Shown in pieces: positions 8,132 to 17,351 of a DNA stretch of 64,000 nucleotides (its first letter is position 1; each line of letters begins with the position of its first letter). The notes beneath the pieces are model-generated. The model was not told the origin of the DNA, did no database searches, and saw nothing but the letters and a program-made list of their open reading frames with translations. The stretch is from Pseudanabaena sp. BC1403. Its GTDB lineage: Bacteria; Cyanobacteriota; Cyanobacteriia; Pseudanabaenales; Pseudanabaenaceae. The translations under genes and the position numbers were made by a program. The stretch covers positions 62,001 to 126,000 of the forward strand of contig NZ_PDDM01000004.1 of NCBI RefSeq assembly GCF_002914585.1, read 5' to 3'.

Positions 8132-11047
8132 ATGGCAACTAATACATTAAGCGATCGCGAATGGGAAATTCGATTGCTATTCCTTGATGAAGTTAAAGAC
8201 TTTTTGTCGGATATTGAGACAGAAATCATTGGCTTAAGCGATCACGGGTTGCAGCGATCGGCCCTCGATAAGATTTTACGGGCAGCTCACTCGATGAAAG
8301 GTGGTGCAGGGATGATGGGCTTTATGGCTCTAAGTGAACTCGCTCACCAATTAGAAGACTTTTTTAAGATTTTACAAACTGGTAACAAAAAGGCGACTCC
8401 TGAGGTCGAAAGCCTATTCTTTAGTGCGATCGATAACATGAGGAAAACGGCTAGTATTCATAAGCAGCGAAAAACTCCTGATGATGCTTGGTTGCAAGAA
8501 TTTGCCAATCCTCCTTTCAAACATTTGCGCACAATTTTAGGCGAACTAACGGCTCAAGATGAAGCGAATATCCTCTCTGAAGAATCAGGTGAGGATATTC
8601 GGGTAATCATGTTTTCGACGGAAGTAGATGCTTCTTTGGAGCGGTTGACTGCTGTCCTAGCTGATCCCACATCTAATGTACTGCGGGAAGAGTTTGAACT
8701 TACCAGTCAAGAATTTGGTTGTTTGGGAGAAATACTCGAACTTCCTGCATTTAGCTGTCTTTGTGCAGAAATTAGCACTGCCTTAGCATCAAAAAAACAT
8801 AATCTTCACGAAGTGACAACGGCGGCTCTGGAAGCTTGGCGACGATCTCAAGCCCTTGTTTTGGTTGGTCAGTTTCAGGCTTTACCTGAACATTTTGATG
8901 TCGCCCTCTTTTTAGATTCAGATGCAGGATCTCTCAATTCTTCTAGCATAGTAGAGGCTAACGCAAAATTATTAGATAGTGTCTTTTTGCATGAAGAACA
9001 AATAATTGGTCTGGAAAAATCTGCGCTAGATCTAGAGGATATTCAAGATTCAGGCAATGATGATGATACTGTAGGCAATGACCTTGCTAAACCTGACGAA
9101 AATCTAGATGCTACGATTCGTGTTCCTCTCCGACAGCTAGAGGCACTTAGCGATCGCTTCGGTGAGTTGAATGCTGAGCGTAGCGGACTACGTATGCAGC
9201 TAAAACGAATGCGAGATCTGGTGCAACTTTTAAATACACGAATGCATGGCTTAGAGCAATCTAATTCTCAATTAAGAGATGCATATGATCGAGTGGCGAC
9301 CTCCTCTGAGTCACTCCTTCCTGTAAATGCAGTAATCGCATCCGAAACGCCTGCCAGTATTAAAGGTGATCGTTTTACCAGTCAAGATCCAAATAAAGAA
9401 GTGTTTCTCCCCTATGCTAGTCGATTTGATCTACTAGAAATGGATTCCTATAGTGAGTTACATATACTATCGCGGGAAATTATGGATAGTGTTGTGCAGT
9501 TACAAGAAGTTTCCAGCGATTTGGACACAGCTTTAACTGATACGGAGGGTACTGAGCGTGAGTTGGGACGTGCATCGCGACAAATGCAGACTGCGATCGA
9601 GCAAGCGAGAATGCGAATGCTCAGTGAGGTTTTAGGTCGATTCCCCCGTTTGCTAAGAGACTTGTCATTGACACATGGCAAACAGGTTGAACTTGTCGTG
9701 CGTGGTAGTTCAACTTTAGTTGAACGATCGGTTTTAGAAGTTTTAGAAGATCCGCTTTTGCATCTGATTCGTAATGCCTTTGATCATGGCATTGAAACGC
9801 CAGAAGCGCGTATTGCTGCTGGTAAGCCACCAAAAGGAAAGATCGAAATTGCCGCAGGTTATCGTGGTAACCAAACCGTAATAACCGTCAGCGATGATGG
9901 CAATGGTGTTGATTTTGCCAAACTACGCGATCGCGCTTTGCAGATGGGATTAAGCGAGAGTGATCTTGATGGCTCTAGTGAAACTGAACTATTAGAGTTG
10001 ATTTTTGAAGCAGGATTTAGTACCGCCGATCGCGTGACTGAGCTTTCAGGTCGTGGCGTTGGTATGGACGTGGTGCGCTCAAATTTGAATATGATTGGTG
10101 GCAGCGTCCGTGTCGAAACAGAAGCTCAACAGGGGACAACTTTTGTCTTGACAGTGCCAGTATCTCTCTCAATTGCCCGAGTACTTCTATTTGAAAGCAA
10201 TGGTTTACAGATGGCAATTCTCACTAGTGCGGTTGAAGAAATCCTCTTAATTAAGGATGCTCCGATCTATACTGTTGCTAACCAAGAGGTGTTAGATTGG
10301 GAAGGCTATTCTGTGCCTTTGTTGAAATTAGGCGATCGCCTTCACTTCTCGCGTCCTCAATCTCAAGTTGAAACTGAAAATCGCCCGATTGTAGACGAAC
10401 CTTTAATGCTAGTTGTGACACGCAATAACGTTCCCTTCGGATTGCAAGTGGATCGCTATTGGGGTGAACAGGAAGTAACCATTCGTGGTTTGCAAAGCCC
10501 GATCCCAATGCCGACTGGGTTTATGGGTTGCGCTATTTTAGGTGGTGGGAAGCTTGTGCCACTGGTGGATATTGACAACTTACTCACTTGGTCAATTGCT
10601 GATATTGATGTACCTCCCAGCAAAACACTCACCTTACCATCAGAGCGAAGAGATCGGCGCGTTACCGTGCTTGTCGTTGACGATTCGATTAACGTACGCA
10701 GGTTCTTAGCGATGACCCTAGAAAAATCTGGCTATCGGGTTGAACAAGCTAAAGATGGGTTGGAAGCAATGGAGAAGTTGCGGAAATTGCAAACATTACC
10801 TAAAGATTCCAAAGTCAGTGCGGTGATCTGCGATATCGAAATGCCCAGACTAGATGGATTTGGCTTCTTAGTCCAATCTCGTGGAGATGATGATTGCAAA
10901 AATATTCCTGTGATGATGCTCACGTCTCGAAGTGGCGCAAAACATCGAGATTTAGCAATGCGTCTGGGAGCTTCCGCGTATTTCTCAAAGCCATTTAAAG
11001 ATAATGAGCTCCTACAAACGTTATCTCAGCTTATACATTCAAAATGA
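8132..11047 (+). CDS. pilL: CheA-type hybrid histidine kinase, PilL/HmpE-like
   Basis: A 971-residue kinase. An N-terminal Hpt domain (about 10-110) has phospho-accepting H53 in RAAHSMKGGAGMMGF. A second, less clear helical region follows. Then come the dimerisation and HATPase part, with DPLLHLIRNAFDHGIETPEA as N-box and SDDGNGVD and GRGVGMDVV as G-boxes, a CheW-like domain (about 690-830) and a C-terminal receiver (about 850-971, VLVVDDSINVRR, CDIEMP, YFSKPF). All catalytic motifs are present. It takes signal from PilJ through PilI and phosphorylates PilG/PilH. A coiled coil around residues 340-400 sits where some relatives have extra Hpt domains; only one clear Hpt is seen. Confidence 0.9.
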   Translation: MATNTLSDREWEIRLLFLDEVKDFLSDIETEIIGLSDHGLQRSALDKILRAAHSMKGGAGMMGFMALSELAHQLEDFFKILQTGNKKATPEVESLFFSAIDNMRKTASIHKQRKTPDDAWLQEFANPPFKHLRTILGELTAQDEANILSEESGEDIRVIMFSTEVDASLERLTAVLADPTSNVLREEFELTSQEFGCLGEILELPAFSCLCAEISTALASKKHNLHEVTTAALEAWRRSQALVLVGQFQALPEHFDVALFLDSDAGSLNSSSIVEANAKLLDSVFLHEEQIIGLEKSALDLEDIQDSGNDDDTVGNDLAKPDENLDATIRVPLRQLEALSDRFGELNAERSGLRMQLKRMRDLVQLLNTRMHGLEQSNSQLRDAYDRVATSSESLLPVNAVIASETPASIKGDRFTSQDPNKEVFLPYASRFDLLEMDSYSELHILSREIMDSVVQLQEVSSDLDTALTDTEGTERELGRASRQMQTAIEQARMRMLSEVLGRFPRLLRDLSLTHGKQVELVVRGSSTLVERSVLEVLEDPLLHLIRNAFDHGIETPEARIAAGKPPKGKIEIAAGYRGNQTVITVSDDGNGVDFAKLRDRALQMGLSESDLDGSSETELLELIFEAGFSTADRVTELSGRGVGMDVVRSNLNMIGGSVRVETEAQQGTTFVLTVPVSLSIARVLLFESNGLQMAILTSAVEEILLIKDAPIYTVANQEVLDWEGYSVPLLKLGDRLHFSRPQSQVETENRPIVDEPLMLVVTRNNVPFGLQVDRYWGEQEVTIRGLQSPIPMPTGFMGCAILGGGKLVPLVDIDNLLTWSIADIDVPPSKTLTLPSERRDRRVTVLVVDDSINVRRFLAMTLEKSGYRVEQAKDGLEAMEKLRKLQTLPKDSKVSAVICDIEMPRLDGFGFLVQSRGDDDCKNIPVMMLTSRSGAKHRDLAMRLGASAYFSKPFKDNELLQTLSQLIHSK

Positions 11048-11095
11048 GCATTGCCTACCCTACTTGGATGATTACCAATTACCAGTTACCAAATT

Positions 11096-11611
11096 ATGCC
11101 AGCCATTTCTTCTCTGCGATCGCAACGACTTTCAGAACTTCGTGCTGATATTGGAAAGCAATATGTTGCTTTTCGCTTACGTCTTGCTTGGTTTATTCTG
11201 CCAATTGAATCGATCTATCGCGTAATTCCGCTTGAGAAACATATTCCTAAGATTACCCTTGTAGGACAAAATGTGCTGCTAATCGATCTTGGGAAAATAC
11301 TATTTGGTCAAACTAAAGTACAAGTAAGTAATATTCCTCAGCTAGTTGTCAATGGAGCGATCGTATCTTCAAAGCCATCATTGATTATTGTTTGCAATCA
11401 AAATAAAGATTTAATTGGCATACTCAGTAATTCTCAACCTGCGCTTCAAAAAGTTTCTCAAGATCTAATTGTCCCGCTTCCTCCAACCTATAGCGAACGA
11501 TGGAAAGTTGACTTTATCAGCTCCATGACTCTTCCTTCTAAGGATCTCCCTGCTTTATTTGCAATTAATAGCGATCGCCTTATTTCAACTGTCTTACAAA
11601 AGAACAATTAA
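11096..11611 (+). CDS. Second CheW-like protein closing the pil operon
   Basis: A 171-residue protein with weak CheW-type features: KQYVAFRLRLAWFILPIESIYRVIPL (split here as residues about 20-45), then a short VLLIDLGKILFG segment matching the CheW 'PVIDLR' strand. The final part, ALFAINSDRLISTVL, replaces the usual 'iLdvekll' end. It starts 48 bp after pilL and is followed by a hairpin terminator, so it is the last gene of the operon. It may dock to the PilL CheW-like region or link PilL to another receptor (inference). The match is weaker than for PilI. Confidence 0.65.
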   Translation: MPAISSLRSQRLSELRADIGKQYVAFRLRLAWFILPIESIYRVIPLEKHIPKITLVGQNVLLIDLGKILFGQTKVQVSNIPQLVVNGAIVSSKPSLIIVCNQNKDLIGILSNSQPALQKVSQDLIVPLPPTYSERWKVDFISSMTLPSKDLPALFAINSDRLISTVLQKNN

Positions 11612-11641
11612 TCCAAATTCTTTTTGTCTTTAAGGGCTTTG

Positions 11642-11674
11642 AATACTCACAATGGCAACGCCATTGTGAGTATT
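11642..11674. terminator. Hairpin terminator after the pil operon
   Basis: A perfect 15-bp stem AATACTCACAATGGC (11642-11656) with its complement at 11660-11674, and loop AAC. It separates the pil operon from the Uma2 gene. Confidence 0.65.
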
Positions 11675-11741
11675 AGTATTATTGCTATACTGGACTCCAG
11701 TTAAAGTAAATCACTGCAACTTTTTTGTTGAGATCAATTTT

Positions 11742-12509
11742 ATGATTCTCCAAATACCATCCACCAAAACCGAGCCAACAATTACTTGGGAATCTTTGCC
11801 CACCGATTTTGTTTTACCTGACGATCCTGTGGAGAATATTCAACAACCAACCCTTGCGGCGGCGCTTACCGATGCGTTAGGAGCAGCAAGCCTCATCCAA
11901 TCAGAAATGCTCATTGGCTCTAACTTCGGACTAGTTGCCACGATAAATAACAAAGCCGTTGTCAAAGCTCCTGATTGGTTTTATGTATCCAAAGTTTATC
12001 CTGTTACAAAGGGAACCGTCCGTCGCAGTTATACTCAAAATCTGGAAGGTGAGCCTGTTAGCATTGTTATGGAGTTTCTATCTGAGTCAGAATGTGGTGA
12101 ATTCTCGGTAAGATCGACTCCTCCTTATGGCAAGCTTTATTTCTATCAATACATTCTACAAGTACCGACTTATGTCATCTATGACCCTTATGAGCCCAGT
12201 TTGGAAGTGCGCTGTTTAGAAAATGGGAAATATAATATACAGGAGCTGAATTCCCAAGGGCAAGTATGGATTCCAGAGCTAGAATTATTTTTAGGAATTT
12301 GGTCTGGAGAAAGATTAGGACAGTCTATGAATTGGTTGCGTTGGTGGGATCGCTCAGGTAACTTGCTGCTATGGAGTGCAGAACAGTCAGAACAAGAGCA
12401 CCTTCGTGCTGAGCAAGAGCGCCTTCGCGCTGAGCAAGAGCGCCTTCGCGCTGATAAGTTAGCTGCTAAGTTACGTGAACTTGGTATTGATCCTGATGCT
12501 TTAACTTAG
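11742..12509 (+). CDS. Uma2 family (DUF820) endonuclease-like protein
   Basis: A 255-residue member of the Uma2/DUF820 group, a PD-(D/E)XK-like fold highly amplified in cyanobacteria and of unknown role. Visible marks are APDWFYVS (residues about 75-82; the family's 'PDvlfv' strand), VSIVMEFLSES with the candidate catalytic Glu, and YYQYI-like 'KLYFYQYILQVPTYVIYDP'. The C-terminus is a charged helix of EQERLRA heptads ending LRELGIDPDAL, the standard tail of the cyanobacterial group. The ATG at 11742 is preferred over an in-frame TTG 60 bases upstream because the family motif begins at MILQIPSTK. Confidence 0.8.
   Translation: MILQIPSTKTEPTITWESLPTDFVLPDDPVENIQQPTLAAALTDALGAASLIQSEMLIGSNFGLVATINNKAVVKAPDWFYVSKVYPVTKGTVRRSYTQNLEGEPVSIVMEFLSESECGEFSVRSTPPYGKLYFYQYILQVPTYVIYDPYEPSLEVRCLENGKYNIQELNSQGQVWIPELELFLGIWSGERLGQSMNWLRWWDRSGNLLLWSAEQSEQEHLRAEQERLRAEQERLRADKLAAKLRELGIDPDALT
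12396..12458 (+). repeat. 21-bp tandem repeat, three copies, within the Uma2 gene
   Basis: Three in-frame units at 12396-12416, 12417-12437 and 12438-12458 encode E(H/R)LRAEQ twice and ERLRADK once. The unit number is expected to vary between strains. Confidence 0.8.
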
Positions 12510-12542
12510 ATTTAATGCTGTTGCGATCGCTATACAACCCAT

Positions 12543-12579
12543 AAAAATAGGAGTAGTGCATCGCGCTACTCCTATTTTT
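12543..12579. terminator. Hairpin terminator between the Uma2 gene and purL
   Basis: Arms AAAAATAGGAGTAG (12543-12556) and CTACTCCTATTTTT (12566-12579), perfect, with a 9-nt loop and flanking A and T tracts. Confidence 0.65.
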
Positions 12580-12645
12580 ATGTCGAAAATTAAGTTTGAC
12601 TAGTAAAATCGATATTGACCGCCCAAGATTTGTCGCACGTTAACT

Positions 12646-14970
12646 ATGACCGCAAATATCATTACCAAATTTTCTCCAGCCGAAATCAAGTCTGAAGGCT
12701 TGACCCTTGATGAGTATCAGATGATTTGCGATCGCCTTGGTCGTGAACCCAACAAAGCCGAATTGGGGATGTTTGGCGTGATGTGGTCAGAGCATTGCTG
12801 CTACAAAAATTCGCGCCCGTTACTTAAACAATTTCCGACCACAGGCGATCGCATTCTCGTGGGACCTGGAGAAAATGCAGGCGTAGTCAAGATTACCGAT
12901 GATATTGCCATCAGTTTTAAAATCGAAAGCCATAACCGTCCCTCGGCAGTTGAACCTTACCAAGGTGCTGCTACAGGTGTAGGCGGTATTTTGCGCGATA
13001 TTTTTACGATGGGAGCGCGTCCCGTCGCGATTTTGAATTCATTGCGTTTTGGCGAACTTTCTGATCCTTGGGTACGTAGTCGCGTCAATGGCATCGTTAA
13101 TGGTATTGCTGGTTATGGCAATTGTATCGGCGTTCCAACTGTTGGTGGCGAAGTTTATTTTGATAAAGCTTATAACCGTAATCCTCTCGTCAATGCGATG
13201 GCGATCGGGATTATGGAAACCAAGGAAATCGTCAAATCGGGAGCTTCAGGCACTGGTAATCCTGTGATCTATGTTGGCTCCACCACAGGGCGTGATGGCA
13301 TGAAGGGAGCAAGTTTTGCTAGTGCCGAGATCTCCGACAAATCTGAGCAAAGCCGTTCGGCAGTACAAGTGGGTGATCCATTCCTTGAGAAATCTTTAGT
13401 AGAAGCTTGTTTGGAGGCTTTTAAAACAGGCGCAGTAGTTGCAGCGCAAGATATGGGTGCGGCGGGTTTGACCTGTTCCACTTCCGAAATGGCAGCAAAA
13501 GGTGGCGTTGGTGTCGTCCTCGATTTGGACAAGATTCCTGCGCGGGAGACGGGAATGACTCCCTACGAATACCTGCTCTCTGAATCGCAGGAACGGATGC
13601 TCTTTGTCGCCCATAAGGGAAGGGAAGCCGAACTCATTGAAATTTTTGAGCGTTGGGGACTTCATGCAGTTGTTGCTGGTGAAGTTCTTGCCGAGCCAAT
13701 TGTGCGAATTCTTTGGCATGGTGAAGTTGCTGCGGAGATTCCTGCGACAGCGTTGGCAGATAATACACCGATTTATCATCGTCAGTTAGCTGATACGCCT
13801 GATTATGCGAAGAAAGCTTGGGCTTGGGATGAGAAAGCTGCGATCGCCTCTTTTCCCCCTATTAATCCCAATGATGCGCTTTTGCAATTACTCGATACGC
13901 CTGCGATCGCATCCAAAGCATGGGTCTATCGCCAATACGATCACCAAGTGCAGAATAATACGGTCATCTTTCCTGGGGGAGCTGATGCGGCGGTGATTCG
14001 TTTGCGTAGTCAAGGCTTTGGTGTTGGCGAACTAGGAACGGCGGCATCTCAAATTGATTCTCTTGTCGGTGTCGCTGCCACTGTCGATTGCAATGCCCGT
14101 TATGTCTACCTCGATCCTTATGAAGGCGCAAAACTTGCCGTTGCAGAAGCGGCGCGGAACCTCTCTTGCGTTGGTTCTGAGCCGCTATCAGTAACAGACA
14201 ACTTGAACTTTGGTAGTCCAGAAAATGCGATCGGTTATTGGCAACTGCACGAAGCCTGTCGTGGAATTGCCGATGCTTGTCGTGAGTTGTCAACTCCTGT
14301 AACTGGCGGGAATGTATCCCTCTACAACGAAACCATTGATGCTGAAGGTAATTCCCAACCGATTTATCCTACACCTGTAATCGGTATGGTGGGCTTAGTG
14401 GAAGATGTGACCAAGGTTTGCGGTCAGGGTTGGCAATCCGTTGGTGATGCGATTTATCTACTTGGTAGCGATCGCTCTAGTCTGGCTGCTTCTGAATATC
14501 TCGCCTCAGTTATTGGTGAAGTCACAGGTCGCCCTCAACCTGTAGATTTTGAACTAGAGCGCCAAGTGCAATTTGCTTGTCGTCAAGGCATCGCTCAAGG
14601 TTTAGTGCAGTCAGCCCATGATTGTTCTGAAGGTGGTCTTGCCGTCGCGATCGCAGAATCATGCATTTCTGGCAAACTCACAGCGCAGATTCAGTTAGCC
14701 AATGCTGATAACAGTCACCTTACACAAGTCCTCTTTGGTGAAGGCGCAAGTAGAATAGTTGTGTCTGTGAAACAAGGCGATCGCACTGCATGGGAAACCT
14801 ATCTCACCAGTCAACTGGGCAATAGTTGGCAACATATCGGTACGGTAAGTGATGCAGATAGTGATTTGGGGATTAGGGTTGGAGGAGAGAAGGCGATCGC
14901 AGTATCTCTATCTCTAATCACCAAAAACTTTAATGAGGCAATTCCAAAACGGATGGGACATACTTTATAA
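12646..14970 (+). CDS. purL: Phosphoribosylformylglycinamidine synthase subunit PurL
   Basis: A 774-residue enzyme of cytosolic purine synthesis. It converts FGAR to FGAM using ATP and ammonia delivered by PurQ, with PurS as scaffold. Recognised by [19 protein letters not shown] near residue 43, [20 protein letters not shown] and [19 protein letters not shown], plus the duplicated AIRS-like halves, the second with [14 protein letters not shown] and [11 protein letters not shown]. The length matches the small bacterial PurL, not the large fused PurL. No purQ or purS lies nearby. It stands alone between two hairpins. Confidence 0.95.
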   Translation: MTANIITKFSPAEIKSEGLTLDEYQMICDRLGREPNKAELGMFGVMWSEHCCYKNSRPLLKQFPTTGDRILVGPGENAGVVKITDDIAISFKIESHNRPSAVEPYQGAATGVGGILRDIFTMGARPVAILNSLRFGELSDPWVRSRVNGIVNGIAGYGNCIGVPTVGGEVYFDKAYNRNPLVNAMAIGIMETKEIVKSGASGTGNPVIYVGSTTGRDGMKGASFASAEISDKSEQSRSAVQVGDPFLEKSLVEACLEAFKTGAVVAAQDMGAAGLTCSTSEMAAKGGVGVVLDLDKIPARETGMTPYEYLLSESQERMLFVAHKGREAELIEIFERWGLHAVVAGEVLAEPIVRILWHGEVAAEIPATALADNTPIYHRQLADTPDYAKKAWAWDEKAAIASFPPINPNDALLQLLDTPAIASKAWVYRQYDHQVQNNTVIFPGGADAAVIRLRSQGFGVGELGTAASQIDSLVGVAATVDCNARYVYLDPYEGAKLAVAEAARNLSCVGSEPLSVTDNLNFGSPENAIGYWQLHEACRGIADACRELSTPVTGGNVSLYNETIDAEGNSQPIYPTPVIGMVGLVEDVTKVCGQGWQSVGDAIYLLGSDRSSLAASEYLASVIGEVTGRPQPVDFELERQVQFACRQGIAQGLVQSAHDCSEGGLAVAIAESCISGKLTAQIQLANADNSHLTQVLFGEGASRIVVSVKQGDRTAWETYLTSQLGNSWQHIGTVSDADSDLGIRVGGEKAIAVSLSLITKNFNEAIPKRMGHTL

Positions 14971-15021
14971 AACGCAAAAAGAAAAATCGATCGCGAATCG
15001 GTCGATTTTTCTTTTTGCGTT
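14971..15021. terminator. Hairpin terminator after purL
   Basis: A 20-bp stem AACGCAAAAAGAAAAATCGA (14971-14990) with its complement at 15002-15021. It starts right after the purL stop and has a strong T-run. Confidence 0.75.
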
Positions 15022-15054
15022 CCTTATTACGGTTTTCAAATGAATGCAGTACAG

Positions 15055-15088
15055 AAAGTAGGGGCAATTCATGAATTGCCCCTACTTT
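15055..15088. terminator. Palindrome between convergent purL and glk
   Basis: A perfect palindrome centred on AATTCATGAATT, with GTAGGGGC outer arms and AAA/TTT ends. It sits 33 bp beyond the glk stop and can terminate both directions. The core 'GTAGGGGCAATTCATG' is familiar from many cyanobacterial intergenic regions, so it may belong to a dispersed repeat family. Confidence 0.6.
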
Positions 15089-15120
15089 TTTGTGCCATAC
15101 TCAACTGAAAACTGCAATAG

Positions 15121-16161
15121 CTACCTAGCAGCAAAAAGCATGGCTCCAATTAGTCCAACTTCAGGATTAAGCACAATATGAATCGGAATGTCGTCTAACA
15201 CGGGGCTGATTCGACCCTTACTTTTTAAAATCTGCAAAAATGTTCCATCCTGAAGCAAAGGCAATATTTTGGGAGCAATGCCGCCCGCAATATACAAGCC
15301 ACCATTAGGAATTAATTTCAAAGCTAAATTTCCCACTTCGGCTGCATAAGCCGCCACAAACATTTGCATCGTTTGTGTGGCTATGTGATCAAGATTAGTT
15401 TCGCTATTAATTCCCAAATTTGTTAACGCCGCATTGGCGATCGCCGCCGCCACATCAACATTAAGATCACCTGCTTCCCATAGCTTTACTTTCTCAGCTA
15501 GTTCTGCTGATTCTGGAGAGGTTTGCCGATCGCGCAAAAACTGATAAATTGCCACAATTCCAGTCCCCGAAGCTACTCTCTCCACCGATACGCGATCGTG
15601 ACGCTTTTGCAAATATTGCAATAATTCGATTTCCAGAGCATTTCTGGGCGCAAAGTCTGTATGTCCGCCCTCAGTCGGGTAAACCTCATAGCGATCGCCA
15701 TTCCACCCTAGATATGCTTCACCTAAACCTGTGCCCGCTCCAATAACTCCAATCGGCGATCGCTCTACCACACGCCCATCTTGTAAAGTATGCAAATCGT
15801 GGGGCTGTAATCCTAAAACTCCATAGCCCACTGCTACAAAATCATTGATCAAGCTTACGTTGGCAATATTGAACTCTTCGGCAAGGCGATCGCTATCAAA
15901 TGACCAACCGAGGTTAGTTAATTGCGATCGGCGATCGCGCACTGGGCCAGCAATCCCAAAACAAGCTGCTGATAACGATGGCAATTCACCTAAATTTATC
16001 TTGGCAGTTTCGATAAACTCGCGCAAAACATCAGAGAAACTAGCATAATTAGCACCAGCAAAGCGCTGCTCGTATAAAACTGTAAGCTCATCAGAATTTT
16101 TTTCGGCAAAACGCAAAAGAGTCTTTGTGCCGCCAATATCACCAGCCAAAATCATCGTCAT
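15121..16161 (-). CDS. glk: Glucokinase
   Basis: A 346-residue ATP-dependent glucokinase of the bacterial Glk family (Pfam glucokinase type), converting glucose to glucose 6-phosphate in the cytosol. It starts MTMILAGDIGGTKTLLRF, the phosphate-binding loop. SLINDFVAVGYG carries the catalytic Asp, GVIGAGTGLGEAYL the second ATP loop, and YPTEGGHTDFAP is the family signature. It ends with NPEVGLIGAM. Length is normal. It is convergent with purL and upstream of nothing obvious, and the adjacent HEAT-repeat gene lies 62 bp upstream on the same strand. Confidence 0.93.
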   Translation of the reverse strand: MTMILAGDIGGTKTLLRFAEKNSDELTVLYEQRFAGANYASFSDVLREFIETAKINLGELPSLSAACFGIAGPVRDRRSQLTNLGWSFDSDRLAEEFNIANVSLINDFVAVGYGVLGLQPHDLHTLQDGRVVERSPIGVIGAGTGLGEAYLGWNGDRYEVYPTEGGHTDFAPRNALEIELLQYLQKRHDRVSVERVASGTGIVAIYQFLRDRQTSPESAELAEKVKLWEAGDLNVDVAAAIANAALTNLGINSETNLDHIATQTMQMFVAAYAAEVGNLALKLIPNGGLYIAGGIAPKILPLLQDGTFLQILKSKGRISPVLDDIPIHIVLNPEVGLIGAMLFAAR

Positions 16162-16223
16162 TATTATTTCCTTACCTAATCATCAAAGAAAGTATCTAAG
16201 GATCTGTTTTGCCGATCTTTATA

Positions 16224-16904
16224 CTAGTTGGTCGTAAGTCGATCGATCGCATATTGAGCCGCCGCCGATACCTGAGGATGAGCATCTTTAACGAGATAAT
16301 TCAGAGCTGATAGACTTTTATCACATCTCAAATGTCCTAAAGCTTCAGCCAAACGTTGTCTGGTTAGCCAATCATCAGACTGAGCAAACCGCAAAATTTG
16401 ATCGACACATCGCAAATCACCCACTTCACCCAAAGCTGCGATCGCTGCTTGATGCAACATCGTTTCTTCACTATCTAGGGCTTGAATGAGGGCATCGTAG
16501 GCACGCACATCGCCGAGATTTCCTAGCGACACTGCTGCGCTAAAACGGACAAGCCACTCAGTATCCTCATAAAAAGCGCGTAACAATGGCTCCACAGCGC
16601 GATTATCCTGAAGATACCCCATTGCCCCAGCCGCATCAGCGCGAATCCCATAATCATTCTCAGTTTCTAGAATTCTTGCTAAAACTGGAAAGCAGTCCTC
16701 TGTATGCTTCAAACCTAGAGCAAATACCGCCATTGATCTAATCTGTAAGTTCTCATCATCAATTACTTTTAAAATTAGCGGTACAGCCTCATCGGGCGTT
16801 AAATCTCGTAAGGACACTAAAGCACGAAGGCGATCGCGAGAATTGTCACTGTCTAGTTGTCGAGCAATATTGCTTAAATCTGGGTTTTGATTGGCAAAAG
16901 ACAT
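16224..16904 (-). CDS. HEAT-repeat protein (NblB/CpcE-like fold)
   Basis: A protein of about 226 residues made almost wholly of HEAT-like helical pairs, roughly six: RDRLRALVSLRDL, LQIRSMAVFALGLK, GIRADAAGAMGYLQ, WLVRFSAAVSLGNLG, MLHQAAIAALGEVG and WLTRQRLAEALGHL. Similar-sized cyanobacterial HEAT proteins include NblB, CpcE-type lyase subunits and the Slr1098 group. The sequence looks closest to the last, whose role is unknown. I cannot separate these by eye. The longest frame begins GTG at 16913; the ATG at 16904 (MSFANQNPD) is the better start. Likely a protein-binding scaffold, perhaps for phycobilisome work (inference). Confidence 0.75.
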   Translation of the reverse strand: MSFANQNPDLSNIARQLDSDNSRDRLRALVSLRDLTPDEAVPLILKVIDDENLQIRSMAVFALGLKHTEDCFPVLARILETENDYGIRADAAGAMGYLQDNRAVEPLLRAFYEDTEWLVRFSAAVSLGNLGDVRAYDALIQALDSEETMLHQAAIAALGEVGDLRCVDQILRFAQSDDWLTRQRLAEALGHLRCDKSLSALNYLVKDAHPQVSAAAQYAIDRLTTN

Positions 16905-17351
16905 AAAAAGCACATGTTAAAACTCTAAGTATAGCGATCGCTTATTTGTTTGAAACAATCTGAATCTAGAGAGCAGCAATTCATCTCAACTATCATCTTT
17001 AGTTTTGGTAATAGTAAAATTTTGCCGATTCAAATTACGCCGAGGTCTTTAACTAAAAGATGCTAACATCACAAAAATTGCTATTTAATGAATATCTTAT
17101 TCTCAAGATAACCCGATCGGAGGACAAAATATTCAAACTAGGTATGCTATGATACATCACAATTAAGGTTTGATGTAGCTAAAATCTAGCAACATTCGTA
17201 ATAGTAGTCAGTTATCTTAGATTTAATCTGTTATTATAGATTTACTAAAGTTAACTTAGATTATGTCGAAAGCACTAAGGGTTGAAAAATCCTAGCTAAT
17301 TACACAAATCAACGCAAACTTAAAAATTTAACTCTCGTGAGGAGTGGAATA
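16905..17351. other. Long upstream region of the porin gene
   Basis: About 445 AT-rich bases between the divergent HEAT gene and the porin. It must hold the porin promoter. The last 100 bases are very AT-rich, and GAGGAGTGG at 17338-17346 is the ribosome site. No riboswitch or clear operator was recognised. Confidence 0.4.

Noticed and set aside
12396-12458. Tandem repeat as a CRISPR or VNTR array
   Set aside because: Only three 21-bp units inside a coding heptad helix, no spacers.
15055-15088. Palindrome as a regulator operator
   Set aside because: It lies between two convergent gene ends, where a terminator or dispersed repeat is the simpler reading.
16224-16904. HEAT protein as phycocyanobilin lyase CpcE
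   Set aside because: No cpcF partner or phycobiliprotein genes are near, and the sequence looks nearer to the Slr1098 group.
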